Source: Flavobacterium rivuli WB 3.3-2 = DSM 21788
GTDB lineage: Bacteria; Bacteroidota; Bacteroidia; Flavobacteriales; Flavobacteriaceae
Assembly (NCBI RefSeq): GCF_000378485.1
Contig: NZ_KB899967.1
Location: 434,001 to 498,000 of the forward strand
Length of the DNA: 64,000 bases
Reading direction: 5' to 3'
The position numbers were made by a program, and so were the translations under genes. Position 1 is the stretch's first letter, and the number at the start of each line of letters is the position of its first letter. The notes beneath the pieces were generated by a model that saw nothing but the letters and a program-made list of their open reading frames with translations, ran no database searches and had not been told where the DNA came from. Shown here in pieces: positions 17,095-26,366 of the stretch.

Positions 17095-17916
17095 ATGCAG
17101 CAAATAGTAAATTTTTTATTTAAAAACAGTATAACATTACTGTTTTTGCTGCTTTTGGGCATTTCGTTATCGTTTACCATACAGTCGCATGCCTACCACA
17201 GGAGCCGTACCATAACATCGGCAAATGCCGTAACCGGTTATGTGTATGGGCAAATAAACAAGGTAGAAATGTACTTTAGCCTTAGCGAAGAGAACCAAAA
17301 ACTGGCATCAGAAAATGCCCTGCTTAAAAACATGCTCTTTAATAAAAAAGACACTGTACTTGCAACTGTACCGCCAAGCCTGGGTATTTATAAAGTTATA
17401 CCGGGCAAGGTTATAGCTAACTCCTACAGTCTGCAGGAAAACTACCTTACCATTAATAAAGGAACTGCAGATGGCGTTAAGGAAGATATGGGCGTTGTAA
17501 GCAGCCTTGGGGTTATAGGCTATATAGAAAAAACATCTAAAGGGTATTCTACCATAATAAGCGTTCTTAATAAAAAGTTCAGGCTTGGTGCCAAGATTAA
17601 AAAGAACAACCACTTTGGTACGCTTACCTGGAATGGTAAAAGCACCGGCTTTGCACAGCTTGTAGATGTGCCAAGGCTTGCCACCGTGGTAAAAGGAGAC
17701 ACCATTGTAACAGGTGCAGAGTCGACCATCTTCCCCGAGAATATTCCTATAGGCACTATAGAAAAAGTGTACATAGACAAAAAAACAAATTACTACACGC
17801 TTGATATACGCTTGTTTAACGACATGACCAGCCTGGGCTACATATATATTATGGAGAACAAGGACCGCGAAGAGATACAACAATTGCAACAGGCTACCGT
17901 ACCGCCCAATGAATAG
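17095..17916 (+). CDS. mreC: rod shape-determining protein MreC
   Basis: Bitopic membrane protein of 273 residues that bridges MreB/MreD and the elongation penicillin-binding proteins. It has one N-terminal transmembrane helix (ITLLFLLLLGISLSFTIQ, about residues 12-29), a periplasmic coiled coil (LSEENQKLASENALLKNML), and the two-barrel MreC domain with NYLTINKGTADGVKEDMGVV and a later IFPENIPIGTIEKVY. Its last eight bases overlap the mreD start. Confidence 0.95.
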   Translation: MQQIVNFLFKNSITLLFLLLLGISLSFTIQSHAYHRSRTITSANAVTGYVYGQINKVEMYFSLSEENQKLASENALLKNMLFNKKDTVLATVPPSLGIYKVIPGKVIANSYSLQENYLTINKGTADGVKEDMGVVSSLGVIGYIEKTSKGYSTIISVLNKKFRLGAKIKKNNHFGTLTWNGKSTGFAQLVDVPRLATVVKGDTIVTGAESTIFPENIPIGTIEKVYIDKKTNYYTLDIRLFNDMTSLGYIYIMENKDREEIQQLQQATVPPNE

Positions 17917-18415
17917 TACCGTAATAATAAATATACTGCGTTTTATACTGCTGCTTGCCATACAGGTAGCGGTATTAAACCGTTTAGACCTTTTTGGTTT
18001 CCTTAACCCCTACCCGTATATTTTGTATATACTGCTTTATCCGGTAAACGGCAATAAGGCATTATTACTGGTATCGGCATTTTTTATGGGGCTGTTTATA
18101 GATATGTTCCTTAACACCGGCGGGCCCCATGCAGCGGCATCGGTAACACTGGCATTTTTAAGGCCCACATTCTTTAAATTCTCATTTGGTGTAAGTTACG
18201 AGTACCAAACCATAAAAATTAACGACCGCCTTTCGCCGGAGCGTTTTTCATTCATACTCATATCGGTAATAACGCACCACCTTATTTTATTTTTGCTCGA
18301 AGTATTCAGGTTCAACCTTATACTTACAGCACTACTGCACACGTTATATACTACGCTCTTTACACTTGTAATTTGCATTATAACAATATACCTGGTTAAG
18401 CCGGCCAAAACATGA
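17909..18415 (+). CDS. mreD: rod shape-determining protein MreD
   Basis: Integral membrane component of the elongasome, 168 residues with five or six transmembrane segments (for example FILLLAIQVAVLNRLDLFGF and LLVSAFFMGLFIDMFLNTGG). Identity rests on the position between mreC and PBP2, the hydrophobic pattern and the FxGLFxDMF-like motif. The start overlaps mreC by eight bases, and its stop overlaps mrdA (ATGA), so the cluster is translationally coupled. Confidence 0.9.
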   Translation: MNSTVIINILRFILLLAIQVAVLNRLDLFGFLNPYPYILYILLYPVNGNKALLLVSAFFMGLFIDMFLNTGGPHAAASVTLAFLRPTFFKFSFGVSYEYQTIKINDRLSPERFSFILISVITHHLILFLLEVFRFNLILTALLHTLYTTLFTLVICIITIYLVKPAKT

Positions 18416-20277
18416 GAAAGATATTATTACCCATACTTATAGTTGCTGCCACTTTACTGATTATAGCAAGGCTGTTTTATTTGCAGATATTAGACGACTC
18501 TTACATTAAGAAATCGGATAACAATGCCATTAAAATAAAATACGAATACCCGGAGCGTGGCTACATATACGACCGTAATGGCAAGCTGCTTGTGGCTAAC
18601 CAGCCGTCTTATGATATTATGGTTACACCCCGCGAAATGAAAGACCTGGACACATTACAACTGTGCGAACTTCTTAACATAGACAGGGATTACTTTAATA
18701 AAAGGCTCGAAAAAGCAAGGGTGTACAGCCCCAGGCTTCCCTCTGTATTTTTACCGCAGTTAAGCAAAAAAGAATTTGCTGCATTCCAGGAAAAAATACG
18801 CCGCTTTAAAGGTTTTGATATTGTAAAACGTTCACTCCGCGATTACCAGACTACTGCCGGGGCAAATGTTTTTGGCTACATACAGCAGGTTAACGATGCT
18901 ATTATAAAAAGGGACCATTACTACAAGAGTGGCGACTTAATAGGCCGCCAGGGTGTAGAACAAATGTATGAAGATGTATTGCGTGGCACCAAAGGTGTTA
19001 AGTATGTGCAAAAAGACCGTTTTAACCGCGAGATAGGTTCTTTTAAAGACGGTATTTATGATACTATTGCAGTGCAGGGTAAAGACATTACACTATCTCT
19101 TGATGGCGAACTGCAAAAATATGGCGAAGCGCTAATGTTTGAAAAGCGTGGTGGCATCGTTGCGATAGAACCAAGAACCGGCGAAATACTGGCACTGGTA
19201 ACGGCTCCATCCTACGACCCGGCATTATTAGTGGGCCGTGAGCGTTCTAAAAACTATACTGCCTTATACAACGACTCTATATCTAAACCATTATATGACC
19301 GTGGCCTTTTAGCCGAATATGCACCGGGATCGCCATTCAAGATCCTTACAGGCCTTGTGGCGTTGCAGGAAGAAGTTATAGACGAGAACAGCACATTTGT
19401 TTGCCATCATGGTTTTTCTTACGGGCGTGGAGCCTTTATGCGCTGCCACGACTCGGGCACTAACAGGCTTCACGAAGGTATTTATAAATCTTGTAACACA
19501 TATTTTGGCAATGCCTTCAGGCTCACTATAGACAAATATCCTAAAGCAGAATATGGTGTGGCAGCTTGGAGCAGCCATCTTAAGAGCTTTGGGCTTGGCG
19601 ACTTTTTGGGCTACGACCTTCCTCCGGGAAAAAAAGGACTTATCCCTACACCTAAGTTTTACAAACGCTTTTACCCTAACGGTGGCTGGAGCGGTTCTAC
19701 CATTATTTCTAATTCAATAGGTCAGGGAGAGGTACTAATGACACCCATTCAGCTTGCTAACATGATGGCTACCGTAGCAAACAAAGGCTACTATTTTACT
19801 CCCCACATGATAAAGAAAATTGAAGGCCAGCAGTTAGATAAAAAATTTACAACCAAGCACGTAACCACTATAGACAAGCAGTATTTTCAGCCGGTTATAG
19901 ATGGTTTGTTCGATGTATACAACCTGGGTACGGCGAGCCGCCTGCGTGTAGAAGGCATTGAGATATGCGGTAAGACCGGTACTGCAGAGAACTTTATGAA
20001 AATTGCCGGTAAACGTACACAGCTGGATGACCACTCTATATTTGTGGCGTTTGCGCCACGCGATAATCCTAAAATTGCCATTGCGGTATTTGTAGAGAAC
20101 GGTTACTGGGGAGCCCGATGGGCAGGCCCTATTACCAGCCTTATGATAGAAAAATACCTTAAAGGTAATACCGACTCGCAAAAAGCGCGCGAAGAATATA
20201 TAATGACCAATGGCCTTAAAGCAACGTACGAAAAATATTTAAGCGGGCAGCCTTTCCTAATTAACCAGGGACGATGA
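18412..20277 (+). CDS. mrdA: penicillin-binding protein 2 (elongation transpeptidase)
   Basis: Class B PBP of 621 residues that cross-links peptidoglycan in the elongasome together with RodA. N-terminal membrane anchor (LLPILIVAATLLIIARLFYL), pedestal/dimerisation domain with PERGYIYDRNGKLLVANQP, and a transpeptidase domain with the active-site SxxK in APGSPFKILTGL (family usually PGSxFK), the SxN element KSCNTYF, and the KTG box EICGKTGTAENF. Transmembrane and catalytic order is complete. Starts with ATGA overlap on mreD and overlaps rodA likewise. Confidence 0.96.
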   Translation: MRKILLPILIVAATLLIIARLFYLQILDDSYIKKSDNNAIKIKYEYPERGYIYDRNGKLLVANQPSYDIMVTPREMKDLDTLQLCELLNIDRDYFNKRLEKARVYSPRLPSVFLPQLSKKEFAAFQEKIRRFKGFDIVKRSLRDYQTTAGANVFGYIQQVNDAIIKRDHYYKSGDLIGRQGVEQMYEDVLRGTKGVKYVQKDRFNREIGSFKDGIYDTIAVQGKDITLSLDGELQKYGEALMFEKRGGIVAIEPRTGEILALVTAPSYDPALLVGRERSKNYTALYNDSISKPLYDRGLLAEYAPGSPFKILTGLVALQEEVIDENSTFVCHHGFSYGRGAFMRCHDSGTNRLHEGIYKSCNTYFGNAFRLTIDKYPKAEYGVAAWSSHLKSFGLGDFLGYDLPPGKKGLIPTPKFYKRFYPNGGWSGSTIISNSIGQGEVLMTPIQLANMMATVANKGYYFTPHMIKKIEGQQLDKKFTTKHVTTIDKQYFQPVIDGLFDVYNLGTASRLRVEGIEICGKTGTAENFMKIAGKRTQLDDHSIFVAFAPRDNPKIAIAVFVENGYWGARWAGPITSLMIEKYLKGNTDSQKAREEYIMTNGLKATYEKYLSGQPFLINQGR

Positions 20278-21530
20278 AAAACCAAAAGGTAACAAATAAC
20301 ATGGACTGGGTAACCATATTGCTTTATGCAATACTGGTTGTAATGGGCTGGATGACTATTTACTCGGCATCTCTACCGGAACAGACAACATCGCTTTTTG
20401 ACCTGAGCCAGATTTATGGCAAGCAGATACTTTTTATTATAGGCAGCGTACCCCTTATTATTGTAGTACTTAGTATAGATGCCAAAATTTACGATAAATA
20501 CGCTTTTATATTCTACGGATTTGCACTGCTGTTACTTGCCGGGCTATTTGTGTTTGGATCGTCGCACAAGGGGCAGACTAACTGGTACTCTTTTGGCGGC
20601 TTTAGTGTGCAGCCGTCAGAGTTTGCCAAGATAGCCACATCGCTGGTTCTGGCTAAGTTTTTAAGCGATGTCCAAATAAACCTTAAGAATACTAACCACC
20701 AGCTTATAGCATTAGGCATTATCTTTTTGCCGGTAATGCTTATTATGTTACAGCCCGATGCCGGTAGTGCCATGATATTTATGGCATTAATGATTGTGTT
20801 GTACCGTGAAGGCCTGCCGGGCTGGTACCTTGCCACAGGGGGTATTGCCATAGTTCTGTTTATATTAGCCTTGCTTATTAAGCCTGCAATACTTGTGGGC
20901 CTTTGCCTTATCATAATTTTAATACAGTACTTTATAACACGCCGTGCCCTGCGCAATCCCATTATATCTGCACTGGCACTGGTGGCTATTGCTGCCTTTG
21001 TATTCTCTGTAGATTATGTGTTTGAAAACGTACTGGAAGCTCACCAGAAAGACCGTATTAACGTACTTTTTGATAAAGATGTAGATATGCAGAGCGAAGG
21101 CTACAACCTTAACCAGTCGCTTATTGCCATTGGCTCCGGCGGATGGTTTGGCAAAGGCTACCTTGAAGGCACGCAGACCAAAGGAGGCTTTGTACCGGAG
21201 CAGCATACCGATTATATTTTTACTACCGTGGGCGAAGAGTGGGGCTTTGCAGGTGCCGTACTGGTAATAGCTGTTTTTATAACGCTGCTGTTACGCATTG
21301 TATACCTCGCCGAAAGGCAAAAATCCAAGCTCTCCAGAACGTATGGCTACTGTGTAGCCTCCATACTCTTCATGCACTTTTTTGTGAATATTACCATGCT
21401 TATAAAGCTGTTCCCCACTGTGGGTGTACCCCTGCCGTTCTTTAGTTATGGTGGGTCGAGCCTATGGGCATTCACTATATTGTTGTTCATTTTTATTAAA
21501 ATGGATGCCAATAAGGTTAATGAGTGGTAA
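20274..21530 (+). CDS. rodA: rod shape-determining protein RodA (SEDS glycosyltransferase)
   Basis: SEDS-family peptidoglycan polymerase of 418 residues, the partner of PBP2. About ten transmembrane segments are visible. Family motifs include GFSVQPSEFAKIATSLVLAK, LQPDAGSAMIF, the extracellular loop around LNQSLIAIGSGGWFGKGYLEGTQT with the QxxxIPExHTDYIF equivalent GFVPEQHTDYIFTTVGEEWG, and the C-terminal GVPLPFFSYGGSSLW. It is the last gene of the mre cluster; the intergenic stretch after it is filled with repeats. Confidence 0.96.
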   Translation: MKNQKVTNNMDWVTILLYAILVVMGWMTIYSASLPEQTTSLFDLSQIYGKQILFIIGSVPLIIVVLSIDAKIYDKYAFIFYGFALLLLAGLFVFGSSHKGQTNWYSFGGFSVQPSEFAKIATSLVLAKFLSDVQINLKNTNHQLIALGIIFLPVMLIMLQPDAGSAMIFMALMIVLYREGLPGWYLATGGIAIVLFILALLIKPAILVGLCLIIILIQYFITRRALRNPIISALALVAIAAFVFSVDYVFENVLEAHQKDRINVLFDKDVDMQSEGYNLNQSLIAIGSGGWFGKGYLEGTQTKGGFVPEQHTDYIFTTVGEEWGFAGAVLVIAVFITLLLRIVYLAERQKSKLSRTYGYCVASILFMHFFVNITMLIKLFPTVGVPLPFFSYGGSSLWAFTILLFIFIKMDANKVNEW

Positions 21531-21617
21531 GATATAACCGTACTTTTTTTATGGAACACGGATGACACGGATGCTGCGCAGACGTGGATTGAGGCTGATT
21601 TCTATTCAATATTTAAT

Positions 21618-21710
21618 TTTCTTCTGTCTTGAAACAAAAGAAACAAAAACTCAAGGCTCTAACTTCTTTTGCAACGAAGTTCAAGGCCTTAGCTTCACTT
21701 GGATGTGATT
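21618..21710 (+). repeat. dispersed intergenic repeat, copy 2
   Basis: Contains CTTGAAACAAAAGAAACAAA, TCAAGGCTCTAACTTCTTTT and AAGGCCTTAGCTTCAC. The first two elements match copy 1 (10991-11098), and all three match, in reverse, the 27.2-27.4 kb region. It lies in the gap of about 500 bases between rodA and the convergent gene at 22036, in which I see no gene. Confidence 0.75.
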
Positions 21711-21855
21711 CTCAAATATAATACGATATTTCAAAGAACGATTTGGCAATAATTATCCTGCCCGTTGTGCGGGGAAAAATATTATACTGGAATTGTTCAT
21801 CTGTGGGGAATTATGCCATTTGGATATGTTACGGTTCAATTAGGATTAAATGTCT

Positions 21856-21996
21856 CGCAAAGTCGCGAAGCCGCAAAGTTGAAAACGGAACATTTTATGT
21901 GGAAGAAGCGACTGTTAAGTCGCAAAGCTTTGCGACTTAACAGTCGCTTCTTCCAGCTTATTAAACAGTACAGCTTTGCGGCTTCGCGACTTTGCG
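21856..21996. repeat. nested palindromic repeat, copy 1
   Basis: Outer arms: CGCAAAGTCGCGAAGCCGCAAAG pattern at 21856-21878, perfectly complemented at 21974-21996. Inner part: a 56-bp perfect palindrome without loop at 21900-21955, centred on CGCAAAGCTTTGCG. A related element lies at 40510-40658. The structure could fold into a long double hairpin in RNA or a cruciform in DNA. Confidence 0.9.
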
Positions 21997-22035
21997 TGAA
22001 AAAATATTTGAAATATATTATATTTTCATTTGATA

Positions 22036-22389
22036 TTAATTTGGCCCTGCCCTGCCATTTGGAAAAGCAGGTTTAACAACAGGAAGCAAACAGCCCTTAT
22101 CCATTGCTGAACTCTCAAAGTCTGGTGCGCCAATATATACAGGTTCTAAGTAAAAAAGAGGTTGATTAAACTGAGACACGTACAATCCGGACAGTTCCAA
22201 AATATCATTGCCAAATTTTATAGGGATTAAAGGCTGGGCTATGGGCAGTAATTCCTCAACTTCAGATGCTTTAATTTCAGGTTCATCAGGAATTTCGTCG
22301 TGGTAAATAACTACGTATTTCCCGATTAAACGTCCTTGTATATAAGCATCATAATCAAAGCGTTTTTTTGGTTTCTGAATCGTACACAT
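22036..22389 (-). CDS. hypothetical protein, orphan
   Basis: A 117-residue soluble protein (MCTIQKPKKRFDYDAYIQGR...) with a proline- and acid-rich middle (HDEIPDEPEIKASEVEELLP) and no known domain. It starts 110 bases downstream of the Imm33-like gene on the same strand and lies next to the palindromic repeat. Function unknown. Confidence 0.5.
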   Translation of the reverse strand: MCTIQKPKKRFDYDAYIQGRLIGKYVVIYHDEIPDEPEIKASEVEELLPIAQPLIPIKFGNDILELSGLYVSQFNQPLFYLEPVYIGAPDFESSAMDKGCLLPVVKPAFPNGRAGPN

Positions 22390-22499
22390 AAGTTATGGGT
22401 AGTAAGAAATCTTGGAAAGAACGGCAAAGATACGATGGGATAATTTATAAAGTACTGAAGTAGGTTTTGCAGTAGATTTAATTTTATAAAAATCTAATG

Positions 22500-22865
22500 T
22501 TAAATATCCAATAAAGACAGATCTTCCCAAACATCTTCATAACCTTTATCATCAATTAAAAACCGATGACCCGGAGGCAGAGCTAAATATTTTATTATTT
22601 CAGGATTAATATTTTGTAAATGCTTTACATGCATCCGCTTAAAGAAATTATGTTCTTCAGAAAACTCTTCTCCTGCCCATATATACCAACCGGTAGTATT
22701 ACCATCAAGAGGATGCCGTAATCCATTAATAGGCATGAGTCCGCTTGCCACATTTTTAGCAATCCCTAACATATCATTTAGATTGCTGGGAACACACGGT
22801 ACATTATATTTATCACAAATAGCTTTTTGTTGGTCTTGATAATCCATATAATTTATATTACTCAC
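22500..22865 (-). CDS. Imm33-like (DUF2185-type) putative immunity protein
   Basis: A 121-residue soluble protein. The blocks ASGLMPINGLRHPLDGNTTG, WYIWAGEEFSEE, FFKRMHVKHL and LALPPGHRFLID plus YEDVWED resemble proteins annotated with an Imm33 immunity domain (associated with polymorphic toxins); this is recalled similarity, not a search. No toxin gene is near. The start overlaps the ABC permease stop by eight bases, with an alternative ATG at 22847. It may be an orphan immunity gene that protects against toxins from neighbours. Confidence 0.6.
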   Translation of the reverse strand: MSNINYMDYQDQQKAICDKYNVPCVPSNLNDMLGIAKNVASGLMPINGLRHPLDGNTTGWYIWAGEEFSEEHNFFKRMHVKHLQNINPEIIKYLALPPGHRFLIDDKGYEDVWEDLSLLDI

Positions 22866-23964
22866 TCTTCACATCCAGCGCATCCCTAAGGGCATTACCC
22901 ACCATCATAAAGGCAAGTACCAGTAACAGCATCGCTATACCGGGTGCTAAGGCAAGATATGGTTTGCCTAATATTATATAGTTATAGTGGTCTTTTATCA
23001 TACCTCCCCAACTTGGTATGGGTGGCTGTGCGCCAAGGCCAAGAAAGCTCAGTCCGCTTTCTACCAATATGGCCGATGCAAAGTTGGCTGCCGAGATCAC
23101 GATAACCGGGGCCATACTGTTAGGCAATATGTGGTTAAAGATGATCCTGCGGTTGTTATAGCCTAAAGCCCTTGCTGCCGTTACAAACTGCATTTGCTTT
23201 ATGCTCATTACCTGGCCACGCACTACACGGGCAACTTCTACCCACATGGTAAGCCCTACGGCCACGAATACCTGCCAGAAGCCTTTGCCTAATGCCAGTG
23301 TGATAGCGATGACCAAAAGCAGTGTAGGTATGCTCCAGATGATGTTTACCAGCCACATTACAAAAGCATCTGTTTTGCCGCCGTAATAACCCGCAATGGC
23401 ACCAAAAAAAATGCCCACAACCAATGATATAAATACCGCGACAAACCCAATGGCTATAGATACACGCGAACCCACCAAAAGTCTACTCAGCAAATCACGG
23501 CCCTGGCTATCGGTTCCTAACAAAAACCTTTGAGTACGAATATATTCTTTTTCTATCGTTGCCTTATCGGTTGTCTTAAATTCAGATAGCGGGATGGTTT
23601 TGCTTACTGCAAGCGATGGTTCATCGGTATATTCAAAATAGGTAAGGCTGTCTTTTGAAACTTGATATTTTAAAATTGGAATTTTCAATTCCGGATTGGT
23701 TTCGCCGGTAAAGTATTTGGCAAAGCCTGCATTGCTGCTTAAATCAGCAGGAAAATGCAGCATCGTTACCGTGAACCCCGGCGATTTAGAATGGATGGAG
23801 AGGTCGCCCCAATTGGCATTCTGCGTTTTATCGGGTGCCAGTAGATAAGCAAAAATTGATATAAAAAGTAACAGTACAATAAATACTAAACTTAAAACGC
23901 CCCAAAAGTTCTTCCTGAACTTTTGGAGCGCTAAGCCTGTAAGCGATTTTCCGGTTTTATCCAT
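22858..23964 (-). CDS. ABC transporter permease, DppC/OppC type
   Basis: Inner-membrane permease of 368 residues for peptide or nickel-type uptake. The N-terminal OppC segment (FRKNFWGVLSLVFIVLLLFI, about residues 17-36) is followed by a periplasmic insert of about 110 residues, longer than in proteobacterial OppC, then the transmembrane domain with LLGTDSQGRDLLSRLL, the EAA-like loop ARALGYNNRRIIFNHILPN, and LSFLGLGAQPPIPSWGGM. Partner permease, ATPase and binding protein are not nearby. It is six bases downstream of the protease gene on the same strand. Confidence 0.9.
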   Translation of the reverse strand: MDKTGKSLTGLALQKFRKNFWGVLSLVFIVLLLFISIFAYLLAPDKTQNANWGDLSIHSKSPGFTVTMLHFPADLSSNAGFAKYFTGETNPELKIPILKYQVSKDSLTYFEYTDEPSLAVSKTIPLSEFKTTDKATIEKEYIRTQRFLLGTDSQGRDLLSRLLVGSRVSIAIGFVAVFISLVVGIFFGAIAGYYGGKTDAFVMWLVNIIWSIPTLLLVIAITLALGKGFWQVFVAVGLTMWVEVARVVRGQVMSIKQMQFVTAARALGYNNRRIIFNHILPNSMAPVIVISAANFASAILVESGLSFLGLGAQPPIPSWGGMIKDHYNYIILGKPYLALAPGIAMLLLVLAFMMVGNALRDALDVKSE

Positions 23965-23970
23965 TTACGC

Positions 23971-26232
23971 TTATCGTGTTTTAACCTGTTTGTCTTTTTT
24001 AGCTATGGTAGCTGCGGCTTTTGTGCCTTTAGGCTGCATATCGTCAAGTACATTAATAGCTTCTTCTACATAAATATCTTTAGAAAGGCTTTCATACCAT
24101 ATCTTTTTCTTCTCGGCAAGGGCAGGGTCTTTTTTAAACGACTCTTTTTCTACGTTAAGAGCATCAAACTTAAGGGTATTTGTGTACTCGTTAAGCGGTT
24201 TAAATTTCTTAGCCATAGCCTCGCTCTTAGCCTGTTCTGCCTTAAATTTATCTATATTAAGGCTAAAGGTGTTTTCGTCTTTTTTATCGCTCAACCATTT
24301 AGCACTTTCATCCATAAGTTTAAATTGCGCGTTAGTAGCCATACGGTTCTTGCTGCTTGCAATAACACTTGTAAAGTTATTTTTTACAGCATTAAATTTT
24401 GCAGCAGGAATTTTATCATACGGCAATGCATTATCACTGTCGCGCTCGCCTATTTCCATGTAAGAATATTTATCAGGCATAACAATATCGCTCGCCACAC
24501 CTTCTCTTTGTGTAGAGCCACCGTTTATCCTGTAAAACTTCTGGGTAGTGGTTTTTACAGCGCCAAGGTTGCCAAAGCTGTTGTTACGCACCAGTGGGTT
24601 AAGGTCTATAATATTTTGCACCGTACCCTTACCGTAACTTTGTTTACTACCCAATATAAGGCCACGGTTATAATCCTGTATTGCTGCTGCAAAGATCTCT
24701 GAAGCCGAAGCCGAGAAGTTATTTATAAGCACTACAAGAGGGCCATCCCACTGCACACTTGGATCGTTATCCGGCAGCTGGTCTATAACTTCCCTGCGCT
24801 CACCGTCCTGCTGTCCTGCAAAAGAGCGTACCTGTACAATAGGGCCTTTAGTAATAAACAGGCCGGCAATATCTACAACCGTTTTAAGCGATCCGCCGCC
24901 GTTGTCCCTAAGGTCCATGATAATACCTTCCACACCCTGGGCTTTAAGTTTTTTAACCTCGGCAGCTACATCTTTGGCCGCATCGCGGTTGTCCTGATTT
25001 TCAAAATCTATATAAAACTTAGGCAGGTTGATCACGCCATAAAGTTTACCGTTTTTATTAACCACGCTTGATTTTGCGTAGGTTTCCTCAATTTCTACAA
25101 CTTCCCTCACAATGGCAATAACTTTAGTGCTGCCGTCTACCTTTTTAACGGTAAGGCGCACCTCTGTACCTTTAGGGCCTTTTATTTTTTTAACCACATC
25201 GTCAAGCCTCATACCGCTAATGTCTACAGGCTCATCTTTACCCTGTGCCACTTTCATGATAAGGTCGCCCTGCTCCAGGTCTTTACCCCTCCATGCCGGG
25301 CCGCCCGGTATAAGTTCAGATATTTCTACAAAGTCGTTCTTTTTTTGTAGCCTTGCCCCAATACCTTCAAGAGAACCTCTCATGCTGGTATCAAATTTTT
25401 CTTTATCGTCCGGCGCAAAGTAAAAAGTATGCGGGTCGAAACGCTCACAAATAGCGTTAAGGTATATATTAAACCACTCATCGCGTTTAAGGTCGCCCAC
25501 AAAATCAAAATAATCATTAAGCGATTTCAGGGTGCTTTCGCGCGCTTCCTTTTCAAGTTCGGTAAATGTTTTCTTGGTGCCATCGGCCTTTTTGTCGCTT
25601 ACTTTTGCCGTAGTTTCAGATTCTATAACGGCACTGCCCTCTTTCTTAACTTTATCAGCCGGAGGGGCATCCTGCAATTTCTGCTTATCCGTAACCGTAG
25701 AAAGTACCGATAGTTTAAGCTGTTTTTCCCAACGTGTCCTTAACTCAGCATCATTTTTTACAAACGGCTGTTTTTCGTAATCTACGTTGAAGGTTTCGTC
25801 TTTACTAAAATCGAAAGGCTTGGCAAGTATCTCTTTATAAAAACCTTCGCTCTCTTTAATCCTGTCCATTAACCTTGTGTAGGTAAGGTTAAAAAAGCTA
25901 AGGTCGCGGGCATTTATCTGGTCATCAAGCTTAGTCTCATATTTAGAGAACTCATCAATATCGGCCTGGGTGAAAAATCGTTTAGAAGGGTCTAACGCCT
26001 CCAGGTAATGTTTGTAAACACCTTTACTAAAGGCATCATCTATAGCCGGGGCACTGTAATGTGCCTTTTGTATAACGTATGTAAGCAGCTCTATAAGAAC
26101 CTTATCTTTTTCGGGGTCGTTTTCTTTAACCTGCTTAGGCAGTAAAGTAAAACTAAGCAGCGCGCCGGCCAACAGGACAACTATCGCAAGAATTTTATAA
26201 TTTCTTTTCATAAAATTTATAAAGGCGTTCAT
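23971..26232 (-). CDS. C-terminal processing protease (Prc/Tsp family, S41)
   Basis: Periplasmic tail-specific protease of about 753 residues. An N-terminal signal-anchor (RNYKILAIVVLLAGALLSF), a Tsp N-terminal helical domain with EALDPSKRFFTQADIDEF, a PDZ domain (SELIPGGPAWRGKDLEQGDL), and the S41 catalytic core with the Ser in NNFSASASEIFAAAIQDY and the Lys in SYGKGTVQNI. A C-terminal DUF3340-like domain follows. Starts at 26274, 26232 and 26211 are in frame; 26232 or 26211 fit the signal best. Confidence 0.93.
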   Translation of the reverse strand: MNAFINFMKRNYKILAIVVLLAGALLSFTLLPKQVKENDPEKDKVLIELLTYVIQKAHYSAPAIDDAFSKGVYKHYLEALDPSKRFFTQADIDEFSKYETKLDDQINARDLSFFNLTYTRLMDRIKESEGFYKEILAKPFDFSKDETFNVDYEKQPFVKNDAELRTRWEKQLKLSVLSTVTDKQKLQDAPPADKVKKEGSAVIESETTAKVSDKKADGTKKTFTELEKEARESTLKSLNDYFDFVGDLKRDEWFNIYLNAICERFDPHTFYFAPDDKEKFDTSMRGSLEGIGARLQKKNDFVEISELIPGGPAWRGKDLEQGDLIMKVAQGKDEPVDISGMRLDDVVKKIKGPKGTEVRLTVKKVDGSTKVIAIVREVVEIEETYAKSSVVNKNGKLYGVINLPKFYIDFENQDNRDAAKDVAAEVKKLKAQGVEGIIMDLRDNGGGSLKTVVDIAGLFITKGPIVQVRSFAGQQDGERREVIDQLPDNDPSVQWDGPLVVLINNFSASASEIFAAAIQDYNRGLILGSKQSYGKGTVQNIIDLNPLVRNNSFGNLGAVKTTTQKFYRINGGSTQREGVASDIVMPDKYSYMEIGERDSDNALPYDKIPAAKFNAVKNNFTSVIASSKNRMATNAQFKLMDESAKWLSDKKDENTFSLNIDKFKAEQAKSEAMAKKFKPLNEYTNTLKFDALNVEKESFKKDPALAEKKKIWYESLSKDIYVEEAINVLDDMQPKGTKAAATIAKKDKQVKTR

Positions 26233-26366
26233 TTTATTTCTTCGTATGGTATTACACATTAAAAAGCGTGCCAAAAATTGTACGGCATGATCTTATTACA
26301 TGTCACGTTAAAAAATGCGTATTTTAGCAAACGTAAATATACAATACTTATTTTGATTTTACCGCA

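Noticed and set aside
17308..17961. Minus-strand frame of 217 codons over mreC and mreD
   Set aside because: Antisense to the conserved mre cluster; no motif.
21618..22000. CRISPR array
   Set aside because: The repeats are inverted or unique modules, not regularly spaced direct repeats with variable spacers, and no cas gene is in the window.
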